DNA of 64,000 nucleotides from Trebonia sp963759545 (GTDB lineage: Bacteria; Actinomycetota; Actinomycetes; Streptosporangiales; Streptosporangiaceae): assembly GCA_963759545.1 (NCBI GenBank), contig CAVXAB010000017.1, forward strand, positions 186,001 to 250,000, given 5' to 3'. Positions within the stretch are counted from its first letter, which is position 1. The number at the start of each line of letters is the position of its first letter. This document shows, piece after piece, positions 38,234-45,876 of the stretch. A program made the translations under genes and the position numbers. The notes under the pieces are model-generated. The model saw nothing but the letters and a program-made list of their open reading frames with translations, was not told the DNA's origin and made no database searches.

Positions 38234-39421
38234 ATGTCCGTTGAGGCCGAGCCGGCCGCGCCCACGATCTATGACGTGGCACGGGCCGCCGGGGTCTCCA
38301 TCGCCTCGGTGTCCCGCGTGCTCAACGGCCGCCGCAACCCGAGCCCCGAGATCAGGGACCGGGTGCGCCGGGCGGCCACCGAGCTCGGCTACGTACCGGA
38401 CAGCGCCGCCCGCGCGCTGTCGGTCAGGCTGAAGGAAGTCGTCGGCGTGGTGATGCGGCGGCCGCTGTCGGCGGGCGCGCCGATCCCGGCACCCGTGCTG
38501 CCCGCCGGCGCGGCAGGCGCGTGGGACACCGCCGGGCTGCTCGGCTATGACGCGTTCGCCGACGAGACCGACTCGCTGCAGTTCCACGACATGCTCAACC
38601 GGGGCGTCGAGCGGGCAGCGCAGCGCCGCGGCTTCGACCTGCTGCTGCGCTCGGTGGACATCACCGACCACGAGGCGGGCCGCCGGGTCCTCGCGATCGC
38701 GCGCAAGAGCGACGGCCTGATCCTGCACGACGGCGTGCTCGAGCCCGGCCAGATCGACGAGATCTCCCGGCATGTTCCCATCGTCACCCTGGCCGGCATC
38801 CCCAGCCGCACCACGGCCAACGTGGGCAGCGACAACGTGGCGGGCATGCGGGCACTCGCCAGGCACCTGCTCCATGACCACGGGTACACCACGCTCGGCT
38901 ACCTCAGCGGCTACAGCGACAGCCCGGACAGCCAGGCACGGCTGCAGACCCTGGCCGCCGAGGCCGCGGCGGCGGGCGCGGTCCTGTACTCAGGACCGCA
39001 GTGGCAGGGCAACTACTACGCCGCGGGCGCGGCGGTGGTGACCGAGCGGCTGATGGCGTCGGACATGCCGCTCCCCCGGGTCATCGTGTGCGCGAACGAC
39101 TTGACCGCGCTCGGCGTCATGTACGCGCTGCGCCGGTACGGGGTGGACGTGCCCGGCCAGGTGGCCGTCACCGGATTCGACGACGTCCCGATGGCCCGGC
39201 ACGTGCAGCCGCTGCTCACGACCGTGCGGCAGCCGATCGGCGAGCTCGGCGAGACCGCGTTCGAGGTGCTGTACTCCATGATCGGCCGTGAGGCGCCCGC
39301 CGAGCGCGACATCGCGCTCCCCACCCGGCTCACGTGCCGGGAAAGCTGCGGCTGCCAGGCGGGCGGCGGGCGGCTCGCCGGCGTCACCGACCTCTCCTCG
39401 GTCCGCCAGCTCCGGTCCTGA
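38234..39421 (+). CDS. LacI-family transcriptional regulator
   Basis: 395 residues: N-terminal helix-turn-helix and hinge (TIYDVARAAGVSIASVSRVLNGRRNPSPEIRDRVRRAATELGYVPDSAARAL) and a periplasmic-binding-protein-like sensor (VPIVTLAGIPSR, GSDNVAGMRALARHLL, VIVCANDLTALGVMYAL, VAVTGFDDVPMARHVQPLLTTVRQP). A 30-residue Gly/Ala/Pro insert follows the hinge. Probably a sugar-responsive repressor acting on its own two upstream operators; no sugar operon is adjacent. GGAGG precedes the ATG. Confidence 0.9.
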   Translation: MSVEAEPAAPTIYDVARAAGVSIASVSRVLNGRRNPSPEIRDRVRRAATELGYVPDSAARALSVRLKEVVGVVMRRPLSAGAPIPAPVLPAGAAGAWDTAGLLGYDAFADETDSLQFHDMLNRGVERAAQRRGFDLLLRSVDITDHEAGRRVLAIARKSDGLILHDGVLEPGQIDEISRHVPIVTLAGIPSRTTANVGSDNVAGMRALARHLLHDHGYTTLGYLSGYSDSPDSQARLQTLAAEAAAAGAVLYSGPQWQGNYYAAGAAVVTERLMASDMPLPRVIVCANDLTALGVMYALRRYGVDVPGQVAVTGFDDVPMARHVQPLLTTVRQPIGELGETAFEVLYSMIGREAPAERDIALPTRLTCRESCGCQAGGGRLAGVTDLSSVRQLRS

Positions 39422-39513
39422 ATCACCCGGCCAAGAGCAAGATCGGTCGCCAGAACGGTTCCGGCTGACTCGCTCCGGCATACCCCTTGGCCCGCGGCCC
39501 GGCCGGCTGACAG

Positions 39514-40335
39514 CTAGCGGCCTGCCAGGTTCGCCGACAGGACGCGGAGGCGGCGGCGGGCCTCAAGGTCGTAGGCCTGGTCGTTCGCGCGGGATTCCGC
39601 CAGGCCGTTGAAGTAGCGTCCGGTGCCCGTCTGCGCGGGCGGAGCCGTGATCAGCCGCAGGGTGGCCTCGACGCCCTGGGCGATGGTGCTGACCGGCGGG
39701 GCGGGCGACACCTTGGTCGGCATGAACGTGGCCGGGTGCAGGGCGTTGACGGTGACGTCCGCCGCCTTGAGCTCCGCTGCCAGGTCGAAGGTGTTCATGA
39801 TCTGCGCGAGCTTGGACTGCCGGTACGCGCGCATCCCGTCATAGCCCTTGGTGAGCATGACGTCATCGAAGTCGATGGCCTGCTGGCCGATCGAGGCGAC
39901 GTTGACGATCCGCGCGGGCGCGGATCTGGTGAGCAGCGGCAGCAGGTGCCTGCTGAGCGCGTACCCGGCGAGGTAGTTCACCGCGAAGCGCAGCTCGAGC
40001 CCGTCCGCGCTCTCCTGCCTGGCGCCGCCGCCAGGCTCGCTGACGCCGATGCCGGCGTTGTTCACCAGCACGTCGAGGCGCGGCTCGCCCCTCATCACCT
40101 GACCCGCCAGGTCCCGGACCGCGGCGAGGCTGGCCAGGTCGGCCCGGTAGGAGCGCACGCGGCCTTGGCTCCCCGCCGCCGCGGCGACCTCGGCGACGGT
40201 GGCCGCGATCCTGGCCTGGTCCCGGCCGTGCACGAGCACGGTCGCGCCTTCCCTGGCGAGGTCGGCCGCCAGGGCGCGGCCCATCCCGTCGGTCGCGCCG
40301 GTGAGCAGGATGACCTTCCCGTCCAGAGCTGTCAT
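39514..40335 (-). CDS. Short-chain dehydrogenase (retinol-dehydrogenase-like)
   Basis: 273 residues: TGATDGMGRALA, NNAGIG, NVASIGQ, active site YRQSKLAQ and NALHPATFMPT. The YRQSKLA form and C-terminal region resemble retinol-dehydrogenase-like or WW-oxidoreductase-like SDRs. Cytoplasmic oxidoreductase; substrate unknown. ATG start, next gene divergent. Confidence 0.85.
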   Translation of the reverse strand: MTALDGKVILLTGATDGMGRALAADLAREGATVLVHGRDQARIAATVAEVAAAAGSQGRVRSYRADLASLAAVRDLAGQVMRGEPRLDVLVNNAGIGVSEPGGGARQESADGLELRFAVNYLAGYALSRHLLPLLTRSAPARIVNVASIGQQAIDFDDVMLTKGYDGMRAYRQSKLAQIMNTFDLAAELKAADVTVNALHPATFMPTKVSPAPPVSTIAQGVEATLRLITAPPAQTGTGRYFNGLAESRANDQAYDLEARRRLRVLSANLAGR

Positions 40336-40508
40336 GGACGTTACTGTTCCACGACAGGCTCAGGCGTGTCACCGGCCAGCGCCCAAGTGCGGCGCGCACG
40401 GGATCGGCCGGCCCGACCGTTACCCGCGCCGGCCGGCGAATGCGGGTTGGAGCCCGCGTGGCGGGTAGGTAGCCAGGTGGATGATGCTGGTTGGGAGGGA
40501 GGCCGGCC

Positions 40509-40941
40509 ATGGTCGAGGCAGCACGGACGACGGCGTCGACTGGCGCAATCTGGGCGATTGTCGTCGTGGCGGTGGTCGCGCTCGCGTTCTGGCTGGTGGC
40601 GATCTACCTCGCCGACCGGAGCCAGGTGCGGGCGAGCGGGCGCGCACGGGCGGCGACCTGGCCCGTGTACGAAGGCCCGTGGGCCAGGGGAAGCATGGCG
40701 GACGAGCAGGCCGGGGAGATCCCCGAGCAGGCGGCGCCCGAGCCAGGCCGAGGCCCGGGGCAGGCACGTCAGGGACGAGCCCGCCACCGAAGGGGAGACC
40801 CCGACGCGGGTCGACATACCCGCCCAGCCCGCCGCGGGGTCCGGGCGGCACGCGATGCCGTCGCAGCGCACCGGCGACGCCGATCGCGCCGAGCGCAGCC
40901 GCGCTGGCCAGGGCACGCCGGAGGAGGACCAGGGCCGCTAG
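40509..40941 (+). CDS. Small single-pass membrane protein, frame broken near 40765
   Basis: About 144 residues if one base is restored. One N-terminal membrane helix (IWAIVVVAVVALAFWLVAIYLA) then a charged tail. The frame holding the helix turns into Arg-rich nonsense after EPGRGPGQ; the next frame continues RHVRDEPATEGETPTRVDIPAQPAAG and stops at 40941, with normal actinobacterial codon use. GGGAGGGAGG precedes the ATG. No known family; function unknown. Confidence 0.65.
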
Positions 40942-40957
40942 GGCGACCTGGCAGCCC

Positions 40958-40993
40958 GGTTAGGCGTCCGGCGCCGGTTAGGCGTCCGGCGCC
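40958..40993. repeat. 18-bp tandem duplication at a gene end
   Basis: GGTTAGGCGTCCGGCGCC occurs twice head to tail. On the minus strand each copy encodes PDA-stop, so the acyl-CoA dehydrogenase gene has a duplicated tail and stop codon. Confidence 0.75.
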
Positions 40994-42286
40994 GGGAGGT
41001 TGACCAGGGCGGCAAGCGCGGCGCGGTGGGCACCGGGGGTACCGTTGGCGACCGACGCCGCCTTCGCCCGCTTCAGGTACAAGTGGGCGGGGTGCTCCCA
41101 GGTGAAGCCGATCCCGCCGTGCAGCTGAACGCATTCCTGCGCCGCGCTCACCGCGGCCTCGCAGCACGCCGACTTGGCCAGCGCGATCGCGACCGGCGTG
41201 TCCGGGTCGTCGTCGGCCAGGCAGGCGGCCGCGTACCTGGACGCCGCGCGGGCCAGGGTGATCGTGGTCCACAGGTCGGCGAGCCGGTGCTTGATCGCCT
41301 GGAAGGAGCCGATCTGCCTGGCGAACTGGCGGCGTTCCCGCACGTACGTGATGGTCAGGTCAAGGCAGCGCTGCGCGAGGCCGAGCTGCTCGGCGGCGAG
41401 GATGCCCGCCCCGGCGGCAAGGCCCGCGGACACCGCCGCCTCGGCCGCCGCCCCGACCGCGACCTGCCTGGCCGGGGCGTTGTCGAGGGTGATGTCGCAG
41501 AGCTGCCTCGTCATGTCGAGTGACACGAGCGGTGTGCGGTGCACGCCGGGCGCGTTAGCCTCGACCAGGTACAGCGCGCTCGGCACGCCGTCCGCGGGTA
41601 CGAGCAGGACGTCGGCGGGCAGCGCGTCGGTCACGGCCGGGATCGCGCCCGTGAGCTTTACCGTCCCCGAGTCGGCGTCACCCCGGCCGGTGACCCGGGC
41701 GAGAGCGGGGAACGGCGTACCTGACCGGGTCGCGGTCGTCACCGCGAGCGCCGCCGTGAGGCTGCCGTCGGCCAGCCGGCGCAGCAGCCCGGCGGCCGGC
41801 GAGACGGGCGCCGCGCGCGTTCCAGAAGTGGCGCCTGAGGCGGGCGCGCGCGGCCGCGCGCAGCTGGGCGGCGCGCAGGGCCGCCGCGGGGCCGGACGAG
41901 GCGGAGCCGAACCCGCCCTGGTCGTCCGCCGCGGCGGGAGCCGCGCGGTCGTCGGCGGCGGCGGTGCTGCGCGCCGCGGAGAGCAGGGCCGCCGTCGCGA
42001 TCGCGGCGCTGCCGAGGTACGGGATCGGCGCGGCGAAGGCGCCGAACTGCTCGGCCGCCGCGGCCAGCTCGCGGTAGGACGCGCCTGCGCCGCCGAGCGC
42101 CTCAGGGATCAGCAGGCCCGCGACGCCGATCTCCGCCGCGACCGTGCGCCACAGCTTGACGTCATAGGCTTCCGCGCGCTCGGTGCGCGCGATGACGTCC
42201 GCGGGGGCGGCCCGCTCGGCGAGCAGGTCGGCAAGCGCCGCCGCGAGGTCGCGCTCGGTCTCTGAGTACAGCAGGTCAGCGCTCAT
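40978..42286 (-). CDS. Acyl-CoA dehydrogenase, small/beta-type subunit, frame broken near 41825
   Basis: About 435 residues after repair. First frame: LLYSETERDLAAALADLL and VAGLLIPEALGGAGASYRELAAAAEQFG; second frame: SAGLAAGAGILAAEQLGLAQRCLDLTITYVRERRQFARQIGSFQAIKHRLADL and CVQLHGGIGFTWEHPAHLYLKRAK. The junction lies in an Ala/Arg-rich stretch. Pairs of adjacent, unequal dehydrogenase genes like this form alpha2-beta2 enzymes in actinobacterial steroid side-chain breakdown (FadE28/29-type). The start overlaps the stop of the large-subunit gene by one base. Confidence 0.82.
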
Positions 42287-43479
42287 CAGCGGGGCAGGTC
42301 CTTCCACGGGACGTTCGTGTCTGTGCGCGGCTCAGGCGGGAGGCGCAGGACGCGCTCGGCGATGATGTTACGGAGGACCTCCGACGTGCCGCCCTCGATG
42401 GAGTTGCCCTTCGCGCGCAGGTAGCGGTAGGCGGCGTTGCGTGACCAGTCGCTTGACCCGGCTCGGCGCATCGACCAGTCGTCGTAGGTCAGGCCCTCGC
42501 CGCCGAGGAGCTCGACCTCGAATCCGGAAATTTCCTGATTGAGGCGGGCGAACGTGAGCTTGGCGGCCGACCCTTCTGGGCCCGGCTCACCCGCGGCGAG
42601 CTGCTGGCGGAGGCGCTGGCCCGCCAGGCGCGCTACCTCCGCCTGTGCCCAGAGCGACAGCAGGCGCTGGTGCAGCTCGTGGGTGCGGAGCTCTGGACGC
42701 TGGCGCCAGGCGTTGGCGGCGTAGCCGATCATGCTCTCGCGGGGCACGGAGGTGCCACTGCCGATCGAGACCCGCTCGTTCATCAGCGTGGCGTTGGCGA
42801 CCCGCCAGCCCTCGCCGACGTCGCCGAGGCGGTTGGCGTCGGGGACGCGGACGTCGGTAAGGAAGACCTCGTTGAACTCGGCCTCGCCGGTGAGCTGGCG
42901 CAGCGGGCGGACCTCGACGCCCGGCGCGTGCATGTCGGCGACGAAGTAGCTGAGGCCCGCGTGCTTGGGCACGTCCGGGTCGGTGCGCGCGAGAAGCAGG
43001 CCCCAGCGGGCATGGTGAGCCAGGGACGTCCAGACTTTCTGGCCGTTGACGATCCAGTCGTCGCCGTCCCTGACCGCGCGGGTGGCCAGGCCCGCGAGGT
43101 CGCTTCCCGCGCCCGGCTCGCTGAAGAGCTGGCACCAGATCTCTTCGGCGAGCCAGAGCGGCTTGAGCCACCGTGACTTCTGCTCGTCGCTGCCGAAGGC
43201 GATGATCGTCGGGGCGGCCATGCCGAGTCCGATCACGTTGCGCCTGTCATCGGGCCGCACCGCGCCTGCCTTGGTGAACTCCTCCTCGGCGACGGACTGG
43301 AGCGCACGCGGCAGGCCGCGGCCGCCGTGCCCTACCGGGTAGTGCACGGCGGCCAGACCCGCGTCGAACCGGGCGCTGAGGAACTCGGCACGCGGGGTGG
43401 CCGCCGGGTCGTGCTCGGCGCAGAACGCGCGCACCGCCGCGCGCAGGTCTGCCGCCGCGTCGCTTGCTGTTTCGCTCAA
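42286..43479 (-). CDS. Acyl-CoA dehydrogenase, large/alpha-type subunit
   Basis: 397 residues, FAD flavoprotein. Seen: IWCQLFSEPGAGSDLAGLATRAVRDGDDWIVNGQKVWTS (FAD and substrate signature), LSYFVADMHAPGVEVRPL, and C-terminal GNSIEGGTSEVLRNIIAERVLRLP, the second signature. It removes two hydrogens from a CoA thioester; the substrate may be a steroid or branched acyl chain, by analogy with heterotetrameric FadE pairs. Followed with one-base overlap by the small subunit; an SDR gene lies upstream in the same direction. Confidence 0.9.
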   Translation of the reverse strand: MSETASDAAADLRAAVRAFCAEHDPAATPRAEFLSARFDAGLAAVHYPVGHGGRGLPRALQSVAEEEFTKAGAVRPDDRRNVIGLGMAAPTIIAFGSDEQKSRWLKPLWLAEEIWCQLFSEPGAGSDLAGLATRAVRDGDDWIVNGQKVWTSLAHHARWGLLLARTDPDVPKHAGLSYFVADMHAPGVEVRPLRQLTGEAEFNEVFLTDVRVPDANRLGDVGEGWRVANATLMNERVSIGSGTSVPRESMIGYAANAWRQRPELRTHELHQRLLSLWAQAEVARLAGQRLRQQLAAGEPGPEGSAAKLTFARLNQEISGFEVELLGGEGLTYDDWSMRRAGSSDWSRNAAYRYLRAKGNSIEGGTSEVLRNIIAERVLRLPPEPRTDTNVPWKDLPR

Positions 43480-43493
43480 CGCGCTTGGTCCTG

Positions 43494-43526
43494 TTCTCTA
43501 CGGGTTCTCTACGGGTTCTCTACGGG
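43494..43526. repeat. 11-bp tandem repeat, three units
   Basis: TTCTCTACGGG three times without interruption, directly upstream of the acyl-CoA dehydrogenase start. The 11-bp period is one helical turn. Confidence 0.8.
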
Positions 43527-43544
43527 TGGTTACGGCATGGTGCT

Positions 43545-43640
43545 CATCGCACAGTGCTCACGGGGCTCACGACACAGTGCTCACACACGGGGCTCACGAC
43601 ACGGGGCTCATGACACGGGGTCACGACACGGGGCCTCCGG
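43545..43640. repeat. Degenerate tandem repeat across the SDR stop codon
   Basis: Units of the form CACGGGGCTCACGA and CACAGTGCTCAC alternate over nearly 100 bp, running into the last codons of the SDR gene. Probable slippage-prone minisatellite. Confidence 0.7.
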
Positions 43641-44373
43641 ACAGGTAGAGGATCTGGCCGGAGACGTACCCGGCCCCCTCACTCGCGAAGAAGGAGATCG
43701 CGTGCGCGATGTCCTCCACCTGGCCGACCCGCTGCACCGGGATCTGCTTGGCGGCGCCGGCCTGGAAGTCCTCGAACGATATGCCCAGCCGGGCGGCGGT
43801 GGCGGCGGTCATGTCAGTGACAACGAATCCGGGAGCCACCGCGTTCGCCGTGATGCCGAACTTTCCTAGCTCGAGCGCGAGGGTCTTCGTGAGTCCCTGC
43901 AGGCCCGCCTTGGCGGTCGAGTAGTTGACCTGGCCCCGGTTGCCGACGGCGGACAGGCTCGACAGGTTGACGATGCGGCCCCACTTGGCGTCGACCATGT
44001 ACTTCTGGCAGGCGCGGGACATCAGGAACGCGCCCTTCAGGTGGACGCCCATGACCGTGTCCCAGTCGGACTCGGACATCTTGAACAGCAGGTTGTCGCG
44101 GGTCACGCCGGCGTTGTTGACAAGCACGGTCGGCCCGCCGAGTTCCGCGGCGACCTTCTCGACGGCGGCGCTCACCTGGTCGGCGTTGGAGACGTCGGCC
44201 CCGACCGCGATCGCCCTGCCGCCTGCCTCCTCGATCTCGCCGACGGTCCGCGCGCCGTCTTCCTCGGTGAGGTCAAGCACGCCGACGGCCATCCCGTCGG
44301 CCGCGAGGCGCTTGGCGGTCCCCGCGCCGATGCCGCGGGCGGCCCCGGTCACGATCGCGATTCGCTGTGGCAT
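43621..44373 (-). CDS. 3-oxoacyl-ACP reductase-like SDR
   Basis: 250 residues, FabG/PhaB-like: TGAARGIGAGTA, DVSNADQV, NNAGVTRDNLLFKMSESDWD, NLSSLSAVGNRGQVNYSTAKAGLQG (Ser, Tyr, Lys) and C-terminal GQILYLSGGPVS. It probably reduces or oxidises a 3-oxoacyl/3-hydroxyacyl thioester and is placed to work with the two downstream acyl-CoA dehydrogenases in a beta-oxidation-like pathway. The final codons lie inside a tandem repeat. Confidence 0.88.
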   Translation of the reverse strand: MPQRIAIVTGAARGIGAGTAKRLAADGMAVGVLDLTEEDGARTVGEIEEAGGRAIAVGADVSNADQVSAAVEKVAAELGGPTVLVNNAGVTRDNLLFKMSESDWDTVMGVHLKGAFLMSRACQKYMVDAKWGRIVNLSSLSAVGNRGQVNYSTAKAGLQGLTKTLALELGKFGITANAVAPGFVVTDMTAATAARLGISFEDFQAGAAKQIPVQRVGQVEDIAHAISFFASEGAGYVSGQILYLSGGPVS

Positions 44374-44529
44374 AACGTTAACTTTCCCTTCCTCTGCCCG
44401 ACGCGTCGAGAGGCGAACGCCGGTGTTCCTGCGTCATTATTCCGGATGCCGGTACGGGCGGCACCGGGCGCGGTAACAAGGACGGGTACGTTGTGAGGTG
44501 TCGGGTCCACGTCTGGGGTTGGTCGCGCA

Positions 44530-45390
44530 GTGTCATCAGTTGCCGTTCGCGGTGTCCCGCCGGCCCTTGCCGCGCTCGCGGCGGTCGCCGGGCTGCTCAT
44601 CACGCTCACCGGGTGCTCGTCGGCAAGCGGTACCTCGAAATCCGTCGCCGCGCCGTCGACATCCGTCGCCGCGCCGACGCCGTCCGCCACCGCGCCGACG
44701 CCGTCCGCCACCGCGCCGGCGTCCGCCGGGACAGCTACGGCGCCCGTAGCGCTGCCCACGGCCTCGATGACCCCGCTCGCGGCGGCGTCCGGTCAGCTCA
44801 CCGGCACGCAACTGGAGTCGGTACTGCTGCCGGAGTCGGACTTCCCCGCCGGGTTCGCGACGCCCGCGACCGGGCCGATCAGCTCGGGCGGGACGCTGAC
44901 ACCGGGTAGGGCCACCTACAACCTGGCGGCGATCTCCTGCGCGACGTTCATCCAGCACCTGGGGACCACCGGGTTCGGCGAGACCGCGATGGTGTCGGGC
45001 AGCGTCGGCAGCTCCGGTCAGGCGTACGACCAGCTGGTCTACCAGTTCGCCACGGCGCCGGAGGCGACGGCGTTCGTTTCCGGTGTGCGGGCGCTGGCCG
45101 GGCGGTGCGGGTCGTTCAAGGCGACCGCCAACGGCGAGAGCGGCACGTTCTCGCTGCGCGCGACCACCGGCTCGGCGGTCGGCGGGCACCCGACGCTCGA
45201 GCTGCTGCAGACCGGGACGCTCGGCACGAGCAAGCTGGTGCTTGACACCCTGTTCTGCGCGAGCGGCGTCGACGTGTTCGCCGCCTCAGGGGTCGGCGTC
45301 GGCGGCGCGGCCGCCCCGGCCCTGCCGACCAAGGAGAGCATCGTCTACAACCTGATGAAGCGCCAGGCGGCGGCGGTGATCCTCGGCTAA
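44530..45390 (+). CDS. Lipoprotein with Ala/Pro/Ser-rich linker
   Basis: 286 residues, GTG start. Signal peptide with lipobox LTGC at residues 26-29, so lipid-anchored outside the membrane. A 60-residue linker with imperfect APTPSAT repeats leads to an extracellular domain of about 190 residues with paired Cys (ISCATF, GRCGSF, LFCASG), resembling the PknH-like sensor/DUF domains of actinobacterial lipoproteins (YQFATAPEATAFVSGVRALAGRC). Function unknown. Confidence 0.82.
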   Translation: MSSVAVRGVPPALAALAAVAGLLITLTGCSSASGTSKSVAAPSTSVAAPTPSATAPTPSATAPASAGTATAPVALPTASMTPLAAASGQLTGTQLESVLLPESDFPAGFATPATGPISSGGTLTPGRATYNLAAISCATFIQHLGTTGFGETAMVSGSVGSSGQAYDQLVYQFATAPEATAFVSGVRALAGRCGSFKATANGESGTFSLRATTGSAVGGHPTLELLQTGTLGTSKLVLDTLFCASGVDVFAASGVGVGGAAAPALPTKESIVYNLMKRQAAAVILG

Positions 45391-45457
45391 GCATGGAACG
45401 GAGCGCCAGCGCGCAGCGCGGAGCGCCAGCGCCGGATCGCGCCAGCGCGGAGCGCCT

Positions 45458-45469
45458 CTTGCTGTTATC
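45458..45469 (+). repeat. Dispersed short repeat core, copy
   Basis: CTTGCTGTTATC, 68 bp past the lipoprotein stop, preceded by several GCGCCAGCGC/GCGGAGCGC permutations. Same orientation as other copies. Confidence 0.6.
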
Positions 45470-45547
45470 TCAGCGCCCGCGGGCCGACGGTCCTGACTAC
45501 CGCTCCCCGGAGGCCCGGCTTCCCGCCGGGCCCCGGGGCTGCCCGTT

Positions 45548-45720
45548 CCGTCCGGTTTGTCCCGCCGGCACCGCGACCCGGACCATGATCATGTGGATTT
45601 CGCAGCTAATAAGATGCGGAATCCACATGAAAAACGAAATCCCTGTCGATCACGCCGCCCCCAGCACGCGGGCACCGCGTGCCCGCCCGCGCACCACCCT
45701 CACGGTCACCAGGCGCCACT
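45548..45720 (+). repeat. Intergenic repeat element, copy 2, with core inverted
   Basis: Second copy of the 7025-7207 element in a 486-bp gap (45391-45876) without a gene. The arms CATGTGGATT (45590-45599) and AATCCACATG (45620-45629) and the flanks keep their order, but the 20-nt core reads TCGCAGCTAATAAGATGCGG; its reverse complement matches copy 1 at 17 of 20 positions, against 11 of 20 in direct orientation. The rest of the gap holds a direct repeat AGGTCGCGGCCGGAGGC near 45838-45870 and nothing else recognised. Confidence 0.85.
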
Positions 45721-45876
45721 AAGTTCACGGCATTGCGGGGCCGCCGAACAGGATGCTCCCGCACGGGACTTCGCGCGGGGGAATCCCGCCCCACTCGTCA
45801 GCTTTTGTCCCGCCCAAGCTCGGTATATGTCCGCTAGAGGTCGCGGCCGGAGGCTAAAGGTCGCGGCCGGAGGCGG

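Noticed and set aside
43494..43640. Possible CRISPR array
   Set aside because: Units of 11-14 bp are contiguous without unique spacers, and there are no cas genes.
44530..45390. Programmed phase variation through linker repeats in the lipoprotein
   Set aside because: The repeat period keeps the reading frame, so copy-number changes would not switch the gene off.
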